From positions 1 through 12,653 of the forward strand of contig PFAX01000017.1 of assembly GCA_002773495.1 (NCBI GenBank): DNA of 12,653 nucleotides, read 5' to 3'. Source of the DNA: a bacterium (Candidatus Gribaldobacteria) CG10_big_fil_rev_8_21_14_0_10_37_21. Lineage in GTDB: Bacteria > Patescibacteriota > Minisyncoccia > Minisyncoccales > CG1-02-41-26. Below the pieces are notes generated by a model that was not told the DNA's origin, searched no databases, and saw only the letters and a list, made by a program, of their open reading frames with translations. This document shows positions 1 through 5,690 of this stretch, piece after piece. The first letter of the stretch is position 1. The number at the start of each line of letters is the position of its first letter. Position numbers and translations under genes: made by a program.

Positions 1-557
1 AGGGCTTCCCAGCTCGGTCAGTTTATAAATTAAAAGAAATAAATAAGAAATTTAACTTGCTTAAAAAAGGGGGCAAGGTCCTTGACTTGGGTTGCGCTCC
101 CGGTTCTTGGCTATTGTATCTTTCAAACGAAGTAGGAGAGCATGGCAAAGTGGTCGGCGTTGACTTAAATGAAATAAAAATTGTAATGCCTAAAAATGTA
201 ATTTTTTTAAGGGAAAATATTTTTACCATAAACTTGAACGATCGTCAAAGTTTATGGAAGAGGGCTAATTCTAAGTTTGATTTAATTGCCTCTGACTTAG
301 CCCCTCAAACAACAGGCCTAAAAGAAAGAGACGCGGCTTTATCTTTAGAACTTTGCCAAAGGGCTTTTGAAATAGCCCAAAAAAAATTAGTTAGGGGGGG
401 TAACTTTGTTTGCAAGGCCTTTGAAAGCCCTGATTCACAAGATTTTTTACAACAAGTTAAAACAAAGTTTAACAAAGCCCAGCTTTTTAAAACAAAATCA
501 ACCACCAAGCACAGCAGAGAGGTTTTCGTCATTGCCCTTGACTTTTTAGAACCATAG
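1..557 (+). CDS. rlmE: 23S rRNA (uridine-2'-O-)methyltransferase RlmE/FtsJ, 5'-truncated by the window edge
   Basis: RlmE methylates the 2'-OH of a uridine in the 23S rRNA A-loop using S-adenosylmethionine. The gene is incomplete: the frame is open from base 3 and already reads ARSVYKLKEI, the conserved family N-terminus, so a TTG at 57 is internal and the true start lies before the window. The SAM-binding motif LDLGCAPGSW follows. The catalytic tetrad K-D-K-E is complete: Lys in VYKL (codon 27-29), Asp in ASDLAP (294-296), Lys in VCKAFE (414-416) and Glu in SREVFV (519-521). The C-terminus ends normally at TAG 555-557. The gene converges on greA with a gap of about 10 bases and I see no clear terminator between them. 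The family assignment is secure; only the length is unknown. Confidence 0.93.
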   Translation, partial: GFPARSVYKLKEINKKFNLLKKGGKVLDLGCAPGSWLLYLSNEVGEHGKVVGVDLNEIKIVMPKNVIFLRENIFTINLNDRQSLWKRANSKFDLIASDLAPQTTGLKERDAALSLELCQRAFEIAQKKLVRGGNFVCKAFESPDSQDFLQQVKTKFNKAQLFKTKSTTKHSREVFVIALDFLEP

Positions 558-567
558 AGACCGGGCC

Positions 568-1008
568 TCATTTTATTTCTAAGATGGTATATTCTTTGTC
601 GTTAACTTTAATTGTTGCACCTTTTTCTTGGTTGAAAAGGGCATTGCCAATAGGGGATTCAAGCGAAATTAAGCCCTTGTCAAAGTCGGCTTCTTGGGGC
701 GAGACCAAAGTAAAGGTCATTTTTTGTTTATTTGACTCTAAAACAACTGAAGAGCCGACTTGAACCTTGCTTGACTCTTTTTTCTCAAGCACGGTGGCAT
801 TAGCTAACATAGATTCCAATTCTAAAATCCGGCCTTCCATAAAAGCCTTTTTTTCTTTAGCATCTTTGTAAGCGGCATTTTCAGATAGGTCGCCATAACC
901 CGCTGCTTTGTTAATTTCTTGAGCGAGGTCTCTTCGGCCAACCTTCTTTAATTGCTCAAGTTCAGCTTGCAATTTAGCTAACCCTTCTTTTGTAAAACTC
1001 TTTGGCAT
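568..1008 (-). CDS. greA: Transcription elongation factor GreA/GreB family
   Basis: GreA enters the RNA polymerase secondary channel and stimulates cleavage of backtracked transcripts. The 146-aa protein is close to the usual length of about 158. Residues 1-75 form the antiparallel coiled coil, whose tip reads AGYGDLSENAAY with the two acidic tip residues Asp40 and Glu43 that position the catalytic metal. Residues 80-146 form the FKBP-like C-terminal domain with the family pattern SPIGNALFNQEKG. The start ATG at 1006-1008 lies just downstream of a strong promoter whose -10 ends 7 nt upstream of it, and no Shine-Dalgarno is present, so the transcript is probably leaderless. The gene is monocistronic here, convergent with rlmE and divergent from the dehydrogenase gene. 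Confidence 0.95.
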   Translation of the reverse strand: MPKSFTKEGLAKLQAELEQLKKVGRRDLAQEINKAAGYGDLSENAAYKDAKEKKAFMEGRILELESMLANATVLEKKESSKVQVGSSVVLESNKQKMTFTLVSPQEADFDKGLISLESPIGNALFNQEKGATIKVNDKEYTILEIK

Positions 1009-1015
1009 TCTTTTT

Positions 1016-1044
1016 ATTATACTCTATTATTTGGTCTTTTTCAA
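1016..1044 (-). promoter_or_regulatory. greA promoter (sigma70-type), leaderless arrangement
   Basis: On the minus strand, TTGAAA (1039-1044) is followed by a 17-bp spacer and a perfect TATAAT (1016-1021). The expected transcription start is at or next to the greA ATG. A 15-bp inverted repeat, TTCTTTTGAAAAGAA (1055-1069), sits just upstream of the -35 box and may be a protein site or chance. Confidence 0.8.
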
Positions 1045-1139
1045 GAAAAATCCCTTCTTTTGAAAAGAAAAGTTTTGAAGTAAAAACCTACGATCGGAGA
1101 TTAAATAATAAGTCTACAATCGTGAATTTATTATTTTTT

Positions 1140-1168
1140 TTGCTTTTTTTAGGGAAATAGTTTAAAAT
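1140..1168 (+). promoter_or_regulatory. Candidate promoter for the dehydrogenase gene
   Basis: TTGCTT (1140-1145), a 17-bp spacer and TAAAAT (1163-1168) would give a leader of roughly 20-25 nt before ATG 1198. The leader has no recognisable Shine-Dalgarno. The background is very AT-rich, so the match is only moderate evidence. Confidence 0.4.
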
Positions 1169-1197
1169 AAACAATGAAATTAACTTAGTTAACTTAT

Positions 1198-2454
1198 ATG
1201 AAAAAAATAATCTGTTTAAAGTGTAAAAGCCATTTAGAGGCCTTATCAGAAAAAATCCCTTTATCAAAGGCGGCTCTTGATATTTTACAAACCCCAAGAA
1301 AAATTCTTCAATTTAAAATCCCCTTAACTAAAGATACTGGCGAAAAAGTTGTTTTTGATGGTTACAGAGTGCAATACAACAACGCTTTAGGCCCTACCAA
1401 AGGGGGGATTAGGTTTCATCAAGAAGTCCATTTAGATGAAGTTAAACTTTTGTCTTTTTTAATGGCTCTAAAATGTTCTTTAGTTAGCTTGCCTTATGGG
1501 GGGGCTAAGGGGGGAATTACTCTTGACCCAAGCCAACTCTCTCAAAATGAATTAGAACAAGTAAGCCAAGCTTATGTCAGAGAGCTTTTCAATGATATTG
1601 GCCCTAATCAAGATGTACCTGCCCCTGATGTTGGCACTAATAATCTTATAATGGATTATATGCAAGAGGAGTATTCTAAAATTGCGGGTAAGCCCGCCTT
1701 AGCCACTTTCACAGGTAAATCAGTTGGCAAAGGTGGTTCAGCTGGCAGAGTTCAGGCAACAGCAATGGGTGGTTTTTATGTTTTAGAAGAGTATTTAAAG
1801 CAAGAGAAAATAGACTTAAAAGAGTTAAGGGTAGTAATTCAAGGGTTTGGCAATGTGGGTTCACATTTAGCTGATATTTTGTGGCGTAAGGGTGCAAAAA
1901 TAATTGCCTTAAGTGATGCAAAAAGAGCTCTTTACAAGGAAGAGGGATTAAATATTGAAAAAGTGCTCTTAGAGCAAAAAGAAAAGGGCTGTGTGCCAGA
2001 GGCCTCGCTAATGGGTGCTAAAGAAATTACTAATCAAGAACTTTTAGAATTGCCTTGCGATGTAATGGCACCAGCCGCTATTTCGCATCAAATAACTTTA
2101 AATAACGCAAATAATATAAAAGCTAAAATAATCCTTGAAATGGCCAACGCACCAATCGCACCTGAAGCTGATGAAGTTTTAAATAAAAAAGGCCTTGTTG
2201 TTATCCCTGATATCTTAGCCAATGCTGGGGGGGTGATTGTAAGCTATTTTGAGTGGTTACAAAATCTTAACAATGAAATCTGGGAAGAAGAGATGGTGTT
2301 AAGAGAATTAAAACAAAAAATTATTAGTTCTTTTAAAAAAGTATCTTTAATAGCTGGAGAAAAAAATTACGACTTAAGAACCGCCGCAAACATGGTTGCC
2401 ATTGAACGAATTTTAATGGCTGAAAAACAAAGGGGGAACTACCTTGAAAGTTAA
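1198..2454 (+). CDS. gdhA: Glu/Leu/Phe/Val-family NAD(P)-dependent dehydrogenase, probably glutamate dehydrogenase
   Basis: Catalyses reversible oxidative deamination of an amino acid, most likely glutamate to 2-oxoglutarate and ammonia. The 418-aa length is normal for the hexameric bacterial/archaeal GDH class. Visible active-site residues are Lys68 (GPTKGGIRF), Lys92 (MALKCS), catalytic Lys104 (PYGGAKGG) and Asp144 (PAPDVGT). The Rossmann domain carries GFGNVG at 216-221 with Asp240 at the end of the second strand (ALSDA), which favours NAD over NADP. ATG 1198 is the first start after an in-frame stop at 1186-1188. The N-terminus is short and contains CLKC, which is unusual but may be chance. 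Glutamate specificity is inferred from the family; leucine or phenylalanine dehydrogenases share the core. The 3' end overlaps a small membrane-protein gene. Confidence 0.9.
   Translation: MKKIICLKCKSHLEALSEKIPLSKAALDILQTPRKILQFKIPLTKDTGEKVVFDGYRVQYNNALGPTKGGIRFHQEVHLDEVKLLSFLMALKCSLVSLPYGGAKGGITLDPSQLSQNELEQVSQAYVRELFNDIGPNQDVPAPDVGTNNLIMDYMQEEYSKIAGKPALATFTGKSVGKGGSAGRVQATAMGGFYVLEEYLKQEKIDLKELRVVIQGFGNVGSHLADILWRKGAKIIALSDAKRALYKEEGLNIEKVLLEQKEKGCVPEASLMGAKEITNQELLELPCDVMAPAAISHQITLNNANNIKAKIILEMANAPIAPEADEVLNKKGLVVIPDILANAGGVIVSYFEWLQNLNNEIWEEEMVLRELKQKIISSFKKVSLIAGEKNYDLRTAANMVAIERILMAEKQRGNYLES
2431..2436 (+). promoter_or_regulatory. Shine-Dalgarno of the 54-aa gene
   Basis: AGGGGG lies inside the end of the dehydrogenase gene, 7 nt before a TTG start at 2444. 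It is the main evidence that the short overlapping frame is translated. Confidence 0.5.
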
Positions 2455-2608
2455 AAGGAATTTTATTGGAAAAATTGGAACTTTAATTTTGGGCCTAATT
2501 TTCTTTCTTGTTTATGCTATTGCTTCAATGATTTTAGGCATAAGCGAAAAACAAGTTATTAGGGATGAACCCATAAAGCCCTACTTTATAAAGAAGCGAT
2601 TTGTTTAA
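2444..2608 (+). CDS. Small single-pass membrane protein, 54 aa, TTG start
   Basis: I do not recognise the family. The protein starts MKVKRNFIGKIG, followed by one strongly hydrophobic segment (about residues 11-33, TLILGLIFFLVYAIASMIL) and a basic tail ending KPYFIKKRFV. The positive N-terminus before the helix suggests an N-in, C-out topology, although the tail is also basic. The start is TTG 2444, chosen because AGGGGG precedes it by 7 nt and because the frame has a clean domain-like layout up to TAA 2606-2608. It overlaps the dehydrogenase by 11 nt, so translation is probably coupled. The gene fills the gap exactly, ending 8 nt before the convergent efp stop, as expected in a compact genome. 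There is no evidence of function. Confidence 0.6.
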   Translation: MKVKRNFIGKIGTLILGLIFFLVYAIASMILGISEKQVIRDEPIKPYFIKKRFV

Positions 2609-2616
2609 TTAAATCC

Positions 2617-3177
2617 CTAAACTCGTTTGACATATTGTTCGGTTTCGGTGTTAATTTCTATCGTATCGCCCTCATTAATGAAAATGGGGGCGTTTATTAT
2701 GGCCCCAGTTTCTAAAACAACCTGTTTAGTGCCTGCTTCCGCCCTGCTGGCCCTTAAAGTTGGGGGCGCTTCAACCACTTTTAAATTAACTTTAATTGGT
2801 AAAACAATATTGACAAACTTGCCTTCAAATAAAACGCCTGCAACCTCTACATTAGGTTTTAAAAACTTAGCCCCAGCCCCAATTTGTTCCTCAGCTAATT
2901 CAACTCTTTGGGCTTTATTTTGAGGGTTACAAAAAATAAATTTACCCTTATTAGTATAAACAAAAAGCAAGTCCTTATTTTCTATATCTGGTTCTTTGAA
3001 ATGATCTGAGGGCTTAAAGTTTTGATTTAAAACATTGCCTGTGATTAGGTTTTTCATTTTAACCTGCATCACTGAACTGCCCCTGCCTTTAAACATTATA
3101 GATGATTCCAAAACAACCCACGGATAACCGTTGTATAAAAATTGAACCCCTTTTTTTAAGTCAGTATGAGATAACAT
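2617..3177 (-). CDS. efp: Translation elongation factor P
   Basis: EF-P binds between the ribosomal P and E sites and relieves stalling at consecutive prolines. At 186 aa it has the full three-domain length: a KOW-like N-terminal domain (about 1-62), a central OB domain (about 65-125) and a C-terminal OB domain carrying the signature region GAIINAPIFINEGDTIEIN. The functional loop reads FKGRGSSV, with Arg32 at the tip position that holds the modified lysine (E. coli Lys34) in lysine-type EF-P. Arg32 is the residue rhamnosylated by EarP in Pseudomonas-type EF-P. No epmA, epmB, ymfI or earP-like gene is visible nearby. There is no Shine-Dalgarno, and the sequence just upstream is one arm of an inverted repeat that offers a TAGAAT -10 box 5 nt before ATG. 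Confidence 0.95.
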   Translation of the reverse strand: MLSHTDLKKGVQFLYNGYPWVVLESSIMFKGRGSSVMQVKMKNLITGNVLNQNFKPSDHFKEPDIENKDLLFVYTNKGKFIFCNPQNKAQRVELAEEQIGAGAKFLKPNVEVAGVLFEGKFVNIVLPIKVNLKVVEAPPTLRASRAEAGTKQVVLETGAIINAPIFINEGDTIEINTETEQYVKRV

Positions 3178-3180
3178 AAA

Positions 3181-3241
3181 AAATTCTAAATTCTAATATC
3201 TAAATCCTAAACAAATTCTAAATCACAAATCTTTAAATTAC
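3181..3241. repeat. Left inverted-repeat arm flanking the four-helix-bundle gene
   Basis: An AT-rich arm built from the sub-repeat AAATTCTAAA (at 3181-3190 and again at 3213-3222). Its reverse complement matches the right arm at 3611-3664: the outer 25 bases, 3187-3211 against 3640-3664, pair with 2 mismatches, and the inner eight, TAAATTAC (3234-3241) against GTAATTTA (3611-3618), pair perfectly. The middle is a shuffled version of the same sub-repeats. Confidence 0.85.
3183..3211 (-). promoter_or_regulatory. Possible efp promoter inside the repeat arm
   Basis: On the minus strand, TTTAGG (3206-3211), a 17-bp spacer and TAGAAT (3183-3188) place the -10 box 5 nt before the efp ATG, the same geometry as at greA and valS. 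The -35 is weak and the DNA is repetitive, so this is tentative. Confidence 0.3.
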
Positions 3242-3249
3242 AAACAAAA

Positions 3250-3609
3250 TTATTTGCATTTTTCTAAAATTGCCCCACAAATTTTCATTAATTCGCTTAC
3301 TTCTTGTATCAAATCATTTTTTTCTTTCTGGCTTTGAGGCAATGGTTCTGTTAAAAATAGCCAATATCTGCTTTCCTTTGCTTCTTTTTTAGAGATTTTT
3401 ATTCTAAATTTAAAATCCTTTTTGCTCAAAGCTTCATTGGCTTCTATGTAATTTGCTCCTATAGAACCTGCGGATTTTACTAGTTGCTTTCCGTTTTCAA
3501 AATTAGAAATCGTATGAGGCAAACTATTAACATAATAATTAACCCTTTTAGCAAAGGCTAGGCATCTTTCTTCTAAGTCATATTTATTTGTGGTTTTCGT
3601 TTGGGACAT
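3250..3609 (-). CDS. Four-helix-bundle protein (23S rRNA intervening-sequence / S23 family)
   Basis: A 119-aa all-helical protein of the family first seen as ORFs inside intervening sequences of bacterial 23S rRNA, and related to the Avd accessory proteins of diversity-generating retroelements. The family hallmarks are clear: YDLEERCLAFAKRV at about residue 10, then GKQLVKSAGSIGANYIEANEALSKKDF and KEAKESRYWL, with amphipathic helices throughout and a positively charged surface. Its molecular role is not settled; pentameric RNA or protein binding is proposed for relatives. It is not in an rRNA gene here but sits between efp and an HhH gene, and both flanks are long inverted repeats whose inner ends lie within about 10 bases of its stop and start codons. 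That recalls the stem-forming repeats of rRNA intervening sequences and suggests a mobile cassette. No reverse transcriptase or template repeat is visible, so a retroelement role is unsupported. Confidence 0.9.
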   Translation of the reverse strand: MSQTKTTNKYDLEERCLAFAKRVNYYVNSLPHTISNFENGKQLVKSAGSIGANYIEANEALSKKDFKFRIKISKKEAKESRYWLFLTEPLPQSQKEKNDLIQEVSELMKICGAILEKCK

Positions 3610-3610
3610 T

Positions 3611-3664
3611 GTAATTTAGAATTTATGATTTGTTTAGAATTTAGGGTTTAGATATTAGGATTTA
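3611..3664. repeat. Right inverted-repeat arm flanking the four-helix-bundle gene
   Basis: Begins GTAATTTAGAATTT one base upstream of the four-helix-bundle start and ends in the TAA stop codon of the next gene (3662-3664 on the minus strand). It is the partner of 3181-3241; in RNA the two arms would pair into a long AU-rich stem with the whole four-helix-bundle ORF in the loop. Confidence 0.85.
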
Positions 3665-4348
3665 ACTTATCTTCCATTCTATCTTATCCATTTTGTCGCA
3701 AAACTCAAGCCATTCGCCATTGTCGGCTATCACAAACCACTTTTTTTTGGTCTGGGAAAAAAACATGGGCTTGCCTTCATAAAACGGCTTCTTGATAATT
3801 TCTTTTGGTTTTAACTTGTCTAACTCAAGCCATTTTTTAAAAGTTGTTTCAATAGAATAATCAAGGTTTCTAGAGTTTGCCCAAAGAGAAACAGTTTTAA
3901 TGGCCTGCTTGGCTTTATCTATTGAGCCAGCTAGTTCTAAAAGCTGTTTGGCTGGTTTGGTGTATCTTGAGTAAACTATTTTTTGTTTTTTGGCTTGTTT
4001 TTTTAATTCTTCTAAAGAAATATTTTTTGTTTGAAAATAAAAGGTGATAATTTGCTGAATGGCTGTTTCTTCTTTTAATTCTTCCAATTGTTTAATTTTA
4101 CCCTTTTTTAAAAGCTCTTCTATTTTTTGAGCGTTTTTATCACCAACCCCTAATATTTCTTTAATGCCTTTAAGGCCTTTTTCTTTGTAAACAAGTGCTA
4201 TTTCTTGTTTTTGTTTCTTTAAGGCATCAATCGCTTTTTGATCTGCTTTTAAACGAAAAGGCGTACTCATTGAGACCTTTTTTAAACCTAAAAGACCTTT
4301 GATTTCTTCTAAGGCCTCAATAATTTGTTGGTTAGTCACCTCTGGCAT
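3662..4348 (-). CDS. Helix-hairpin-helix protein, PolX-like N-terminal half, unknown C-terminal domain
   Basis: A 228-aa protein I cannot name. Residues 36-95 resemble the 8-kDa HhH domain of family X DNA polymerases: an N-terminal helix, then ILGVGDKNAQKIEELLKKGK (HhH at about 66-83) followed by LEELKEE. HhH domains bind DNA backbone non-specifically. No polymerase nucleotidyl-transfer motif (GS and DxD) follows, so it is not a truncated PolX but a different architecture. The C-terminal half is lysine-rich and helical, then ends with an aromatic segment (about 192-228: PMFFSQTKKKWFVIADNGEW and beyond) that looks like a small beta-hairpin domain. The start ATG is preceded by a weak AGGT at suitable spacing, and the gene follows the 101-aa gene by 15 bases, so the two are likely co-transcribed. 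A DNA- or RNA-binding role is plausible; nothing more is supported. Confidence 0.7.
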   Translation of the reverse strand: MPEVTNQQIIEALEEIKGLLGLKKVSMSTPFRLKADQKAIDALKKQKQEIALVYKEKGLKGIKEILGVGDKNAQKIEELLKKGKIKQLEELKEETAIQQIITFYFQTKNISLEELKKQAKKQKIVYSRYTKPAKQLLELAGSIDKAKQAIKTVSLWANSRNLDYSIETTFKKWLELDKLKPKEIIKKPFYEGKPMFFSQTKKKWFVIADNGEWLEFCDKMDKIEWKIS

Positions 4349-4363
4349 ATTTTACCTAAATTA

Positions 4364-4669
4364 TTAATAAAAAAGTTGCCTAATAGCCCCTGCCTCTTCT
4401 TCTAAGAGGGGATTGTCTTGTTCGTATTCGCCCGAGTGAGCAGTTTGCTTGCCATAGCTTGGTTTTTTTTGGTCAAGATGTAAATTAACAGAAAACGACT
4501 TATCGTTTACTTCTTTTAAAAATAAGTGAAACCTTGGAAAAGAATTTTTGGCTAACTGTTTAACTAAGTTAAATTCGCCATAACTTTCCTTATTAATTGC
4601 AATATAACCTAAAGTTCTTAAAAGTTGAACCGGGTTTTCTTTTGTTCTGTTTGCAACAATAAACTTCAT
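4364..4669 (-). CDS. Conserved hypothetical protein, 101 aa, PRFHLxxK...HLDQKKPSY...AHSGEYE type
   Basis: A small soluble protein without signal or membrane segment. The conserved-looking core is FPRFHLFLKE, then SVNLHLDQKKPSYGKQTAHSGEYE. I recall similar short proteins in Patescibacteria genomes, always uncharacterised, with these His, Asp, Tyr and Glu residues kept. The alternating pattern suggests a compact beta-rich fold, and the cluster HLH-D-H-E could bind a metal or nucleic acid, but that is inference. It lies 15 bases upstream of the HhH gene in the same direction, so the two probably share a transcript. No Shine-Dalgarno is visible; a TAAATA box lies about 6 nt before ATG, the leaderless geometry seen elsewhere here. 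A strong hairpin stands between it and the upstream 114-aa gene. Confidence 0.7.
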   Translation of the reverse strand: MKFIVANRTKENPVQLLRTLGYIAINKESYGEFNLVKQLAKNSFPRFHLFLKEVNDKSFSVNLHLDQKKPSYGKQTAHSGEYEQDNPLLEEEAGAIRQLFY

Positions 4670-4688
4670 AAAGAGTATTTAAAAGATG

Positions 4689-4722
4689 AAGAGGAGAGCG
4701 TAGAAATAGCGCTACTCCTCTT
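4689..4722 (-). terminator. Hairpin between the 114-aa and 101-aa genes, possible weak terminator
   Basis: AAGAGGAG pairs with CTCCTCTT and, after one bulged base, AGCG pairs with CGCT around a 9-nt loop. On the minus strand it is followed by CATCTTTT, a poor U-tract. It could terminate or process the transcript from the 114-aa gene, or regulate the next gene. Confidence 0.5.
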
Positions 4723-4744
4723 ATTTCGCCCGCAACACCAGCTA

Positions 4745-5089
4745 TTAGTTTCCATCTTGAGCCCTCTCTAAAACGGCCCAAATCAAAGAACAAAAGGGCC
4801 TGAATTCATTCGTTCTTTTGCCCTTTTCCTCTTCCATTAAATACTTCTGATAATCTAATTCTTCAAAAATCAACTTTTTTAAATTATCAGGATCTTCCGT
4901 TTTAAGAAGGGAAAAAGGGTCTTCGCCGTTGGAAACATTCAAGGCGCCCTTTATAGCGCGAGTAAAGCAGAGATTCCAAGCTCCGTTATTGGGAAGATCT
5001 TCTTGCACTCTTAACTCTTTCAAAAGATTAATCTTGAAAAGCGGGGCGGGTATTTTATCTATTTGTTCTTTCAGCCTAAAGTCATACAT
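4745..5089 (-). CDS. Hypothetical protein, 114 aa
   Basis: I do not recognise this protein. It begins MYDFRLKEQIDKIPAPLFKI and is a soluble, mixed-charge, probably helical protein with three cysteines or fewer, no signal peptide and no membrane segment. A GTG at 5096-5098 in frame would add three residues, but it lies inside the Shine-Dalgarno AAGGGGTGAG (5094-5103 on the plus strand), so ATG 5087-5089 is the likely start. It has its own extended -10 promoter and is the first gene of the long minus-strand run reaching efp. A strong minus-strand terminator-like hairpin lies upstream (5143-5182), insulating it from antisense transcription of the murC region. The C-terminus is tryptophan-containing (CSLIWAVLERAQDGN). 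No function can be supported. Confidence 0.65.
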   Translation of the reverse strand: MYDFRLKEQIDKIPAPLFKINLLKELRVQEDLPNNGAWNLCFTRAIKGALNVSNGEDPFSLLKTEDPDNLKKLIFEELDYQKYLMEEEKGKRTNEFRPFCSLIWAVLERAQDGN

Positions 5090-5120
5090 TTTTCTCACCC
5101 CTTTCTATTTGGTTTATATT

Positions 5121-5129
5121 ATTATAGCA
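5121..5129 (-). promoter_or_regulatory. Extended -10 promoter for the 114-aa gene
   Basis: Minus strand reads TGCTATAAT, a perfect extended -10 (TGnTATAAT). The region 17 bp upstream is T-rich without a good -35, which extended -10 promoters do not need. The expected start lies near 5114, giving a leader of about 25 nt with a Shine-Dalgarno. Confidence 0.6.
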
Positions 5130-5142
5130 CAATATCTTATCT

Positions 5143-5182
5143 AAAAAAAGAGCAACTAACCTTATAAGACAAGATTAGTTGC
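5143..5182 (-). terminator. Intrinsic terminator on the minus strand with no obvious gene upstream
   Basis: GCAACTAA (5152-5159) pairs with TTAGTTGC (5175-5182), and inside it CTT pairs with AAG around a 7-nt loop. On the minus strand the hairpin is followed by TC and seven Ts (5143-5149). The plus strand has no U-tract. No minus-strand gene is visible to the right, so it may end antisense RNA from the toxin-antitoxin/murC region or a small RNA. Confidence 0.6.
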
Positions 5183-5213
5183 TAACGATATTAAATAACA
5201 AACTCAACAATAC

Positions 5214-5242
5214 TTACAATATATACCTGTTTGGGCTATAAT
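5214..5242 (+). promoter_or_regulatory. Upstream promoter of the toxin-antitoxin remnant/murC unit
   Basis: TTACAA (5214-5219), a 17-bp spacer and a perfect TATAAT (5237-5242). It is one of two tandem promoters reading toward murC. Confidence 0.5.
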
Positions 5243-5259
5243 ACAAGATAAAATAGGGC

Positions 5260-5288
5260 TTGACATTATTTCCTTTGTACAATAAAAT
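5260..5288 (+). promoter_or_regulatory. Consensus promoter of the toxin-antitoxin remnant/murC unit
   Basis: A perfect TTGACA (5260-5265), a 17-bp spacer and TAAAAT (5283-5288). Transcription would start near 5295 and run through the decayed antitoxin and toxin into murC, since no terminator is seen between them. Confidence 0.75.
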
Positions 5289-5324
5289 GTACTAAGAGGA
5301 CTATTTAAAGATATAGATAAAAAT

Positions 5325-5690
5325 ATGTAAACTATAAATACCTTGCCTGTCTCAGAGGCAAGAAAAAAAATATTTCAAATCATTAAAGATGTGCAACACC
5401 CTGATCTTTTTTTTACTTTAACCCTTATGGGAAAACCCAGGGCGGTAATTTTATCTGCTAACGAATTTTAGTCATGGCAAGAAACCGTAGAAGCGCTCGG
5501 CGATATGCCTGACCTAAAAAAAGACATCAAAGAAACCGAACAAGCCATAAAGAGTGGCGCATATAAAAGCTGGATAAGCTTAGAAAAAATTTTAGCCAAA
5601 GAAGGTTTTTTAGTTGCTGAAAAATCTTTTACTAAAAAAAAGCATGAAATATCAGGTAAAAATAAAACCAAAGGCAAGAGAAGAGCTTAA
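5325..5690 (+). pseudogene. Phd/YefM-type antitoxin, disrupted by two in-frame stop codons
   Basis: One continuous frame encodes a recognisable antitoxin: after ATG 5325 it reads TINTLPVSEARKKIFQIIKD, then LTLMGKPRAVILSANEF and SWQETVEALGDMPDLKKDIKETEQAIKSG, matching the Phd/YefM pattern (SEAR near the start; GKPxAVLLS; EFESW). It is broken by TAA directly after the ATG (5328-5330) and by TAG at 5469-5471, where the family usually has a glutamate codon. No frameshift is needed. A TTG at 5343 or ATG at 5505 could start only partial products; the latter would give a 61-aa fragment containing the toxin-binding tail but not the DNA-binding N-terminus. It overlaps the toxin by 47 bases. TAG and TAA terminate other genes in this window, so a recoded genetic code is not a good explanation. 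Confidence 0.75.

Noticed and set aside
1088..1297. Minus-strand open frame upstream of and overlapping the dehydrogenase start
   Set aside because: Low-complexity composition, no ribosome site, and it overlaps the promoter and N-terminus of a secure gene.
3181..3664. Diversity-generating retroelement because of the Avd-like four-helix-bundle protein
   Set aside because: No reverse transcriptase, template/variable repeat pair or target gene is visible.
4593..4793. Minus-strand open frame between the 101-aa and 114-aa genes
   Set aside because: It overlaps both neighbours in another frame, runs through the hairpin at 4689-4722 and shows no ribosome site or protein-like pattern.
5342..5362. 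Hairpin CTTGCC...GGCAAG as a regulatory element
   Set aside because: It lies inside the antitoxin coding frame (LPVSEAR), has no T-tract on either strand, and the stem is only six bases.
5328..5471. Stop-codon recoding as the explanation of in-frame TAA and TAG in the antitoxin
   Set aside because: Both codons end normal genes in this window (TAG for rlmE, TAA for murC and others), and the adjacent toxin also carries a frameshift, so decay explains all three lesions.
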